From: Rickettsiales bacterium
GTDB taxonomy: Bacteria; Pseudomonadota; Alphaproteobacteria; Rickettsiales; CANDYO01
Length of the DNA stretch: 5,360 bases
Assembly: GCA_947424995.1 (NCBI GenBank)
Contig: CANDYO010000139.1
Coordinates: 1 to 5,360 of the forward strand
Direction of reading: 5' to 3'
Shown: positions 1 through 5,360 of the stretch, one piece after another
Layout of the letters: each line of letters begins with the position of its first letter
How positions within the stretch are numbered: the stretch's first letter is position 1
Notes under the pieces: model-generated
What the model saw: the letters and a program-made list of their open reading frames with translations, nothing else
What the model was told of the DNA's origin: nothing
The model's database searches: none
Program-made: the position numbers and the translations under genes

Positions 1-715
1 CAGCTTGATCAATTAATTCCCATGCTCGCCTTTCTGGAGGGTTCTTAAAACTACTCCCACTAGTTTTACTTCGAATAGGTTGAGTAGCTTCTCTTTGTTG
101 TTTTATTTGTTCGATTCTTTGCTCAATCGCTAATTTATTACCAGGAGTAACTTTCAAATAAGCTTTAGTAAAAATCAATTCTTCACTTAAACTATTACAG
201 CGATATTTAAAGCCACAAGCTTCTTTATCTATAAGAATTAAATTGCCATGCTTATCAAGCGCTTCAAGCTTAATCAAACTATTAGCTATTTCACCACCAT
301 ACGCACCTGCATTCATTGCTAAAGCAGCACCAATAACTCCTGGAATACCGCTTAAATATTCTAAACCAGCCAAACTATTATCAGCGCAATATTTACTAAC
401 ATTTACATCTAAAGCCCCTGCTCCAACCATTAACTCTTCTTGGTCATGACTAATGTCAGTAAAATTTCTTCCTAAACGAATTACCACACCTCTAATACCG
501 CCATCACGAACTAGTAAGTTAGAACCAACCCCTAAGACCATACATGGTATCTCAGCAGGCTTTTCTCTAAGAAAATGAGCTAAATCTTCAACGTTTTCTG
601 GCTTAAAGAGCACATCAGCAACGCCACCTACTCCAAACCAAGTAACACTAGCTAACTGAAAATTTTGTCTATAACTGCCACGAACTTTGGGTAACTTATT
701 TATAATATCATTCAC
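1..715 (-). CDS. murB: UDP-N-acetylenolpyruvoylglucosamine reductase MurB, 3' end cut off by the window
   Basis: This cytosolic FAD enzyme reduces UDP-GlcNAc-enolpyruvate with NADPH to UDP-N-acetylmuramic acid, the second committed step of peptidoglycan precursor synthesis. The 238 visible codons show an FAD-binding stretch GVGSNLLVRDGG (residues 62-73), GIPG followed by MNAGAYGGE (123-142), the substrate-site GFKYR (168-172, Tyr171 and Arg172) and GSSFKNP (220-226), whose Ser221 is the expected proton donor. About 60 residues, including the conserved late Glu, lie beyond the left edge. The usual Gly-Gly-Ala after IPG reads Gly-Ala-Ala here, a mild change. The start is taken as GTG at 715-713. 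The frame is closed by a stop at 740-742, there is no ATG in a sensible place, and GTG puts the LPKVRGSY segment where Rickettsia MurB has it. The gene overlaps the end of pheT by 8 bp, so translation is probably coupled. Family identity is secure; the start is likely. Confidence 0.95.
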   Translation of the reverse strand, partial: MNDIINKLPKVRGSYRQNFQLASVTWFGVGGVADVLFKPENVEDLAHFLREKPAEIPCMVLGVGSNLLVRDGGIRGVVIRLGRNFTDISHDQEELMVGAGALDVNVSKYCADNSLAGLEYLSGIPGVIGAALAMNAGAYGGEIANSLIKLEALDKHGNLILIDKEACGFKYRCNSLSEELIFTKAYLKVTPGNKLAIEQRIEQIKQQREATQPIRSKTSGSSFKNPPERRAWELIDQA

Positions 716-3089
716 GTAAAGTCCCTTTAGTAGTCTTAGTTACTGCTTCAATGATATTTTGAGATAATTGATCAATTTCTACTTCTGATAATGTACGGTC
801 AAGTGCTTGGATAGTAACACTCACTGATACAGATTTCTTACCTTCATCAATGTTCTTGCCAGCATAAATATCAAAAACATAAGCATTCTTAATGAGCTTC
901 TTATCAACTTGAGTTACCGCTCTGGTAATAGCATCAACTAAAATCTCTTTATCTACAACAAAAGCAAAATCACGCTCTATCATTTGATAATCTGATACTT
1001 CTAAATTACCTTTAGAGCCATATTTTGATTTAGGAAGCGGAACATTATCTAAAAACAATTCAAAACCAACTGCGCTATGATCTAAGTCATATAACTTAAT
1101 AATTTGTGGATGTAATTCACCAAAATAACCAATAATATTTTTCCCTAAAGTTAACGCAGAACTACGTCCTGGATGATAATATTTCGGCAAATTATTAGTC
1201 TGATATTGCAATTTACTAGAATCAAGCCCCATTTCATTTAAAATCATCAAGATATCTTTTTTACTATCAAATACATCAACTAAACGATGATCTCCATAAG
1301 GATTACGTAGTTTATTATAACCACTACGCAGACCTGTTAAACTTAAAATTTGTTGATCAGGCTTAACTCCAGAGAATATAGACCCCAATTCAAATAAAGC
1401 TACATTATGTATTCTTCGATTTTGATTTTTTTCGACCGCTTCTAATAAATTAGCTAAAATGCTAGGACGCATATAATCAAGCTCAACACTGATCGGATTT
1501 TTTAAGTAAAGTTCATCTTTTAACTCACTGAATAAAGCAGCTTTTTTAGAACTCATGAACGACCAAGTTACTACTTCATTTAAACCTAAGCTTGCAGCGA
1601 ATCTACTAATGCGATAAATAGCGCGTTGTTTAAAATCTAAAATAGTTTTGAATGCATCTCTATCTGGCAGAGCAATAGCCTTAATATTTTCATAACCATC
1701 TATACGAGCTATTTCCTCAACCACATCTTCTTTTGCCGTTATATCATGACGCCATGATGGTACGATCAGCTCTAGCTGTTCCCCTTTATCCTTAACTATA
1801 AAACCTAAATCAGCAAGAATCTTTTTAACATGATTTTTATCATAAGCTATACCAACTCGTTGCTGCAGCTCTATAAGAGGAAAAACTATTTCAGTGGCTT
1901 TATACTTAAAATTATCCACAAGGATAGGATCACTGACTTCTCCCCCACAAATTTCAATAATCATTTGAGTTGCCAGGTCTAAAGCTAAATTCATAAACTC
2001 TGAATCGACTTGGCGTTCAAATCGATATCTAGCATCAGTATCTACTTGGTGAATACGCCCTGTTTTAGCAATATTATCAGCATCGAATAAAGCTTGCTCA
2101 AGGAAAATATTTTTACTAGCCAAACTTACTCCGGTAGTTTTTTCTCCTATAATTCCAGCAATTCCTATAACTTTATTATCATCAGCAATAACTACTTCAC
2201 CATCATTTAGCTTATAAGTTTTATCATTTAAAGCTACTAGCTCTTCTCCAGCTACAGCTCCTCGTACTTCAATTTTAGTGATTAAATCTGCATCAAATAC
2301 ATGCAAAGGCCTACCATAAGCAAAAGTAAAATAATTGGTAATATCAACTAAAGCAGAAATTGGTTTTAAACCTATAGATTTCAAAATGTCTTGCAACCAT
2401 TTAGGACTAGCAGCATTTTTTACTCCCTTAAAATAACGCCCCGTATATCGCAAACAATAAGGATTATTAATTTCAACTGTGATTGGAGATATAAAACTAC
2501 CCTGTTGATGGCTGCTCTCAAGCTGTTTTAATTTACCAAGACCGCTGGCAGCTAAATCTCTAGCTATACCATAAACACCTAAACAATCGCCTCTATTAGG
2601 GGTAATTGAAATATCAACGAATACTTCATTTAGTCCATGACTAGTAGCAAAAGAATCGCCAACTTTATAATTCTCACCTAATTCTATTATTCCATCAGAA
2701 TCTTCACCTAAATTTAACTCAGCACTTGAGCAAAGCATTCCACAACTATCAATATTACGAATTTTAGATTGTTTGATTTTAAGTCCATTGGCAGGAATTT
2801 CAGCCCCTATAGGAGCTAAAACAACTTTAATCCCCGCTCTAGCATTAGGTGCTCCACATACTATTTGAAGAATTTCCTTGCCATTATTAACCTTACAAAT
2901 CCTTAGTTTGTCAGCTTCAGGATGAGGATTTGCCTCAATTATCTCGGCAATGATAAAAGCTTTATAAATATCTTCTTGATTAACAACCTCTTCAACTTCC
3001 AAACCTATTTGGGTTAGTTTATCGATAATCTGCTCAACTGTAGCATCTGTTATTAGAAATTTTTTAAGCCAAGAGATAGTAAATTTCAT
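708..3089 (-). CDS. pheT: Phenylalanine--tRNA ligase beta subunit PheT
   Basis: This is the large subunit of the cytosolic alpha2beta2 phenylalanyl-tRNA synthetase. It binds tRNA-Phe and edits mischarged Tyr-tRNA-Phe, while PheS activates phenylalanine. At 793 residues it is full length for bacterial PheT. Domains in order are an EMAP/OB-type tRNA-binding domain (about 40-150, with HPEADKL at 56-62 and QIVCGAPNARAG at 75-86), the B3/B4 editing domain (about 210-385, with GRPLHVFDAD at 259-268, Glu331 and TDARYRFER at 351-359), the B5 domain (about 400-470), a degenerate synthetase-like core (about 480-690) and the ferredoxin-like anticodon-binding domain (about 698-792, with IERDFAFVVD and EGKKSVSVSV). 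Residues H263, E331, T351 and A353 appear to match E. coli editing-site positions H261, E334, T354 and A356; that alignment was made by eye. The ATG at 3089-3087 begins the canonical MKFTISWLKKFL and has a modest GGA 8 nt upstream. The gene is separated from pheS by pdxY and a palindromic repeat. No convincing promoter is visible in 3090-3138. Confidence 0.98.
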   Translation of the reverse strand: MKFTISWLKKFLITDATVEQIIDKLTQIGLEVEEVVNQEDIYKAFIIAEIIEANPHPEADKLRICKVNNGKEILQIVCGAPNARAGIKVVLAPIGAEIPANGLKIKQSKIRNIDSCGMLCSSAELNLGEDSDGIIELGENYKVGDSFATSHGLNEVFVDISITPNRGDCLGVYGIARDLAASGLGKLKQLESSHQQGSFISPITVEINNPYCLRYTGRYFKGVKNAASPKWLQDILKSIGLKPISALVDITNYFTFAYGRPLHVFDADLITKIEVRGAVAGEELVALNDKTYKLNDGEVVIADDNKVIGIAGIIGEKTTGVSLASKNIFLEQALFDADNIAKTGRIHQVDTDARYRFERQVDSEFMNLALDLATQMIIEICGGEVSDPILVDNFKYKATEIVFPLIELQQRVGIAYDKNHVKKILADLGFIVKDKGEQLELIVPSWRHDITAKEDVVEEIARIDGYENIKAIALPDRDAFKTILDFKQRAIYRISRFAASLGLNEVVTWSFMSSKKAALFSELKDELYLKNPISVELDYMRPSILANLLEAVEKNQNRRIHNVALFELGSIFSGVKPDQQILSLTGLRSGYNKLRNPYGDHRLVDVFDSKKDILMILNEMGLDSSKLQYQTNNLPKYYHPGRSSALTLGKNIIGYFGELHPQIIKLYDLDHSAVGFELFLDNVPLPKSKYGSKGNLEVSDYQMIERDFAFVVDKEILVDAITRAVTQVDKKLIKNAYVFDIYAGKNIDEGKKSVSVSVTIQALDRTLSEVEIDQLSQNIIEAVTKTTKGTLRE
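722..727 (-). promoter_or_regulatory. Shine-Dalgarno sequence of murB inside pheT
   Basis: The minus strand reads AAGGGA here, 6 nt before the GTG at 715-713. It is the best ribosome-binding site of any gene in the window and supports the GTG start. It lies within the last codons of pheT, so ribosomes finishing pheT pass directly over it. Confidence 0.6.
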
Positions 3090-3138
3090 TATTATAATCC
3101 AATTTTATTTATGTATATTATTTGTAATTAGGCGTATC

Positions 3139-3274
3139 TAAGCGCGTCATCCCTGACGAGTAAAAACTAGGTTTTGCCTAGTTTTTATGAGATCGGGGAT
3201 CTCGTGAGGAAATAAACTCCTGAGATCCCCGGTCGCGCTGCTTTTCAAGCAGCTTGCCAGGGATGACGCGTTTA
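3139..3274. repeat. 136-bp palindromic intergenic element with cloverleaf-like folding
   Basis: The ends form an inverted repeat. CGCGTCATCCCTG (3143-3155) is the exact complement of CAGGGATGACGCG (3258-3270), extending to 3139 and 3274 with one G/T mismatch. Inside are three hairpins. The first pairs 3161-3171 with 3177-3187 (11 bp). The second pairs 3191-3203 with 3222-3234 (13 bp with one wobble, arms containing CGGGGATCTC and GAGATCCCCG). The third pairs 3237-3243 with 3247-3253 (GCTGCTT/AAGCAGC). Linkers between the stems are only 2-5 nt, so the whole could fold as a four-way cloverleaf. It is visibly more G/C-rich than its surroundings. From memory, it resembles the dispersed TCATCCC/GGGATGA-type palindromes scattered through Rickettsiales genomes. 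It has no coding content and no clear target-site duplication, so whether it is a mobilised MITE-like element is inference. Confidence 0.8.
3161..3187 (-). terminator. Possible rho-independent terminator after pheS-pdxY
   Basis: A perfect 11-bp stem (3161-3171 with 3177-3187) closes a 5-nt loop. On the minus strand an ACTAGG/CCTAGT core is followed by five U residues. The hairpin is symmetric, with A5 on one side and T5 on the other, so it could act in both directions. The core is only moderately G/C-rich and the U run can itself pair with the A run, so efficiency is uncertain. It lies about 120 nt past the pdxY stop and about 70 nt before pheT, inside the palindromic element. Confidence 0.4.
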
Positions 3275-3304
3275 ACTCATCAAGGATGATGACATCGTAT
3301 CATC

Positions 3305-4150
3305 TCAAATCGCTATAGCCTTTATTTCATTTTCATTGTTATTTAAAGCATCATATCTGGTGCTTATAATCTGTAATTCCCTAGAATTAATTGCAAAAGT
3401 ATTTTTTACTACCAGATCCATGTAATACACCGCATTTTTTGTAGCTGCTAGTGCATTCTTAGTCGCTAAAAAACTACCTAAAAATACTGCTGAAAATAAA
3501 TCCCCAGTACCATTCACTGGAATTTTAAAATTATATTCTTTGGTACCAATAATATGCTGATTAATTCCATCTGAAACAAAAATATCTAAATCATTACCAG
3601 ATATTTTAAGCCCCTTAATGCCAGTTATTACTACTATTTTGATATCTCGATTATGAAAATATTCAGCTACTTGCTTTAAGTTTTGAATCGATTTAATTTC
3701 AATACCAGCTAGCATTTCTGCTTCAAATTGATTGGGAGTAACTATATCTGCTCGCAAACTCATTTTAAAAAATTCAACTACTTCTGGTTTGACGAAGCAA
3801 TTATTATTACCCATAACCGGATCACATAGGTAAATGATTTGCTTATTTTTAGCTTTAAATCTTTCAACAGTTTCCATAACTTCAAGACAAGTATCTTTAC
3901 TACCCATATAACCTGAAATAATTGCCTGGCATTTATTAACTACACCAATCACTTCTATAGCACTAATTAAGCGCCTGATATGTTCTCTGCTAAAAACATC
4001 GCCACACCAATTATCATAACCAGTATGACTAGAAAATTGAACTGTATTTACTGGCCATACATCATAGCCCATCGATTGCAACGGGTAAACCGCTGCTTTA
4101 TTACCAACGTAACCATATACAACATGCGATTGAATAGAAAGAATTCCCAT
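3305..4150 (-). CDS. pdxY: Pyridoxal kinase PdxY
   Basis: This cytosolic kinase of the ribokinase/PfkB-like superfamily uses ATP to phosphorylate pyridoxal to pyridoxal 5'-phosphate in vitamin B6 salvage. The 281 residues match PdxY along their length: SIQSHVVYGYVGN (5-17), VWPVNTVQFSSHTGY (31-45), SGYMGS (79-84), DPVMGN (110-115), TPNQFEAE (138-145), ITGIKG (175-180) and the ATP-site VNGTGDLFSA (212-221), whose Asp217 is the expected catalytic base. The Q-S-H-V-YG-GN opening and the FSSHTGY segment favour PdxY/PdxK over the HMP kinase ThiD. The choice of PdxY over PdxK rests on resemblance to E. coli PdxY. The ATG at 4150-4148 leaves 3 bp after the pheS stop and has a weak GAGA 6 nt upstream, inside the end of pheS, which suggests translational coupling. 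All key residues are present, so it should be active. Its place between pheS and pheT is unusual. Base composition looks like its neighbours, so nothing visible marks it as recently transferred. Confidence 0.95.
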   Translation of the reverse strand: MGILSIQSHVVYGYVGNKAAVYPLQSMGYDVWPVNTVQFSSHTGYDNWCGDVFSREHIRRLISAIEVIGVVNKCQAIISGYMGSKDTCLEVMETVERFKAKNKQIIYLCDPVMGNNNCFVKPEVVEFFKMSLRADIVTPNQFEAEMLAGIEIKSIQNLKQVAEYFHNRDIKIVVITGIKGLKISGNDLDIFVSDGINQHIIGTKEYNFKIPVNGTGDLFSAVFLGSFLATKNALAATKNAVYYMDLVVKNTFAINSRELQIISTRYDALNNNENEIKAIAI

Positions 4151-4153
4151 TTT

Positions 4154-5212
4154 TTATCTCGATAATCCACTAATTAAACTTGGGGTATCGAATAACGAAA
4201 AGCCATAATGGCTAATCCAACGCATATCTGGTTCAAACAGCTTACGCACATCGCTAATACCATATTTAAGCATCGCTATCCTATCAATACCCATACCAAA
4301 AGCAAAACCTTGATACTCATCAGGGTTAAGCCCCACATTTTCAATAACTTTGCGATGAACCATCCCACAACCAAGAATTTCCAACCACTTATCACTTGAA
4401 CCTATTTTAATTTCTCCATTTTCTAGTCTATAACCAATATCAACTTCAGCTGAAGGTTCAGTAAATGGAAAAAAAGAAGGACGCAAACGAATAACCACTT
4501 CATCTGTTTCAAAGTATGCTTTCAAAAATTCTTGCAAGCACCATTTCAAATGCCCCATATTTATATTTTTATCGATACAAAGCCCTTCCACTTGATGAAA
4601 CATCGGCGAATGAGTTTGATCATATTCTGAACGATATACTCTTCCAGGAGCAATAAATCTAAATGGCGGTTTCTCCGAGCTCATTTTGCGAATTTGGACA
4701 TTAGAGGTTTGAGTCCGCAACACTAATTTTTCTTCTACATTCATATAGAATGTATCATGCATTTGACGAGCAGGATGATTTTCAGGGATATTTAGCGCTG
4801 TAAAATTATGATAGTCATCTTCAATTTCAGGACCTTGAGCAAGATCAAAACCTAGATTGCCAAAAATAGTGATAATTTCTTGAGTTGCTTGAGTTATAGG
4901 ATGAATTTTACCTGTTGCGCTCAGACGAACAGGCTGAGTGACATCAACTCGCTCTGACTTAAGCCTAGCATTAATTGACTCCAACTCCAACAACTCTTTA
5001 CGCCTATCAATTGCTTCACTAACTTCATTTTTAAGGCTATTTAATTGAGCACCAAAAGTCTTTTTCTCTTCTATACTAAGACTAGCTATGTTTTTCATAG
5101 CATTAGTTAGTAAACCATTTTTACCTAAATAAGCCACCCTAAGCTCTTCAAGATCTTTTAGACTTGAAGTATTAGTAATAGCACTGAGGATTTCTTGTTG
5201 TTGATTAAGCAT
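4154..5212 (-). CDS. pheS: Phenylalanine--tRNA ligase alpha subunit PheS
   Basis: This is the catalytic subunit of phenylalanyl-tRNA synthetase (class II). It forms Phe-AMP and transfers phenylalanine to tRNA-Phe as part of the alpha2beta2 enzyme with PheT. The 352 residues start with a helical coiled-coil arm typical of bacterial PheS (about 1-90, with LRVAYLGKNGLLT), then the synthetase core. Motif 1 lies in about 117-150 (GPEIEDDYHNF, HPARQMHDTFY), motif 2 in 184-210 (APGRVYRSEYDQTHSPMFHQ) and motif 3 in 302-323 (GFAFGMGIDR). The amino-acid pocket is visible as FFPFTEPSAEVD (247-258), and Ala304 appears to correspond to the specificity residue Ala294 of E. coli. The C-terminal HYGF...PSLISGLSR tail is alphaproteobacterial in style. 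The ATG at 5212-5210 gives the expected arm length; its Shine-Dalgarno is poor (an AGG about 14 nt upstream). It is first in the block, reads from the promoter at 5250-5278 and is followed 3 bp later by pdxY. It looks intact. Confidence 0.98.
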   Translation of the reverse strand: MLNQQQEILSAITNTSSLKDLEELRVAYLGKNGLLTNAMKNIASLSIEEKKTFGAQLNSLKNEVSEAIDRRKELLELESINARLKSERVDVTQPVRLSATGKIHPITQATQEIITIFGNLGFDLAQGPEIEDDYHNFTALNIPENHPARQMHDTFYMNVEEKLVLRTQTSNVQIRKMSSEKPPFRFIAPGRVYRSEYDQTHSPMFHQVEGLCIDKNINMGHLKWCLQEFLKAYFETDEVVIRLRPSFFPFTEPSAEVDIGYRLENGEIKIGSSDKWLEILGCGMVHRKVIENVGLNPDEYQGFAFGMGIDRIAMLKYGISDVRKLFEPDMRWISHYGFSLFDTPSLISGLSR

Positions 5213-5249
5213 GATTTTTAAAAACCTAGATGACTAAAGATTAACCAGT

Positions 5250-5278
5250 ATTCTACTTAAGTCATACTTAATTATCAA
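5250..5278 (-). promoter_or_regulatory. Sigma-70-type promoter of pheS-pdxY
   Basis: On the minus strand a -35 box TTGATA (5278-5273, five of six consensus bases) is followed after exactly 17 bp by a -10 box TAGAAT (5255-5250, also five of six). Transcription would start near 5243, giving a leader of about 30 nt before the pheS ATG. In AT-rich DNA such matches arise by chance, but the ideal spacing, two good boxes and position just ahead of the first gene make it credible. The short leader argues against control by attenuation or a T-box. Confidence 0.6.
5257..5271. promoter_or_regulatory. Inverted repeat in the promoter spacer, possible operator
   Basis: TTAAGT-CAT-ACTTAA is a perfect 6-bp dyad around a 3-bp centre. 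It fills most of the 17-bp spacer between the proposed -35 and -10 boxes of pheS. A dimeric repressor or spacer-binding activator could sit here, but short A/T-rich dyads are common by chance in such DNA. No regulator is known from the window. Confidence 0.25.
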
Positions 5279-5360
5279 GTTCTTTAATGGGGATTTTTTC
5301 ATAGGGTTGCTTAAAAAAACACTGACATCAAAGCTAAAATTTCTAAATAACATGACCATT

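Noticed and set aside
243..449. Plus-strand open frame of 68 codons
   Set aside because: It lies wholly antisense to murB, whose minus-strand frame carries the FAD-binding and IPG motifs across this stretch. The plus-strand product shows no recognisable domain.
3139..3274. The cloverleaf-like element considered as a tRNA gene
   Set aside because: The outer stem is 13-17 bp instead of 7, the arms do not match D, anticodon and T arms, there is no T-loop GTTCRA box, and the length of 136 bp is too great.
3285..3304. Small dyad GATGAT/ATCATC right after the pdxY stop, considered as a terminator
   Set aside because: The stem is 6 bp with an 8-nt loop, is not G/C-rich and has no U run. Overlapping TCATC/GATGA copies nearby offer several equally weak pairings.
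3980..4165. Plus-strand open frame of 61 codons
   Set aside because: It is antisense to the conserved N-terminal half of pdxY and the last codons of pheS. No family features and no start signal are evident.
4208..4399. Plus-strand open frame of 63 codons
   Set aside because: It is antisense to the motif 3 region of pheS, and its sequence is explained by coding constraint on the other strand.
5213..5249. T-box or other riboswitch upstream of pheS
   Set aside because: Only about 30 nt separate the likely transcription start from the pheS ATG, with no T-box sequence or terminator hairpin.
5234..5359. Minus-strand frame open to near the window edge, with a Phe-rich start (MVMLFRNFSFDVSVF), considered as a pheM-like leader peptide
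   Set aside because: TTT codons are common by chance in this AT-rich DNA. The frame runs through the proposed promoter, and the T run near 5314-5320 has no G/C-rich hairpin before it, so no attenuator can be drawn. The tail of an unknown upstream gene cannot be excluded.

Overview
The window is AT-rich bacterial DNA with every supported gene on the minus strand. In transcription order, right to left, these are pheS (phenylalanyl-tRNA synthetase alpha), pdxY (pyridoxal kinase), a 136-bp palindromic repeat, pheT (phenylalanyl-tRNA synthetase beta) and the first 238 codons of murB (cell-wall precursor synthesis), which runs off the left edge. The protein sequences point to an alphaproteobacterium, most likely of the order Rickettsiales. 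PheT begins in the alphaproteobacterial style (MKFTISWLKKFL). PheS ends in the alpha-type tail HYGFSLFDTPSLISGLSR. MurB closely resembles the Rickettsia MurB I recall, including a shared LP-V-G-Y start and TWF-VGG segment. The strong A/T bias and the TCATCCC/GGGATGA-type intergenic palindrome fit an intracellular bacterium. The genus cannot be resolved from the sequence alone.

Right edge (5213-5360): about 148 bp upstream of pheS with a good sigma-70-type promoter (TTGATA, 17 bp, TAGAAT). Its spacer contains a perfect 6-3-6 dyad. Beyond the promoter nothing could be assigned. The implied leader is only about 30 nt, leaving no room for a pheM-type attenuator or a T-box.

First transcription block (3305-5212): pheS and pdxY are 3 bp apart and probably translationally coupled. 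Intergenic block (3090-3304, 215 bp): the repeat can fold as a cloverleaf, an outer stem with three hairpins. One of those hairpins has a terminator-like U run. Second block (1-3089): pheT and murB overlap by 8 bp, murB starting at GTG inside the end of pheT.

PheS and PheT form the alpha2beta2 enzyme that charges tRNA-Phe. They are normally encoded side by side, so the pdxY gene and the repeat between them are the main oddity. PdxY supplies pyridoxal 5'-phosphate by salvage and MurB makes UDP-N-acetylmuramic acid; neither is tied biochemically to tRNA charging. I see no defence system, mobile-element protein, CRISPR array, tRNA or rRNA. Apart from the layout and the repeat, this is ordinary housekeeping DNA.
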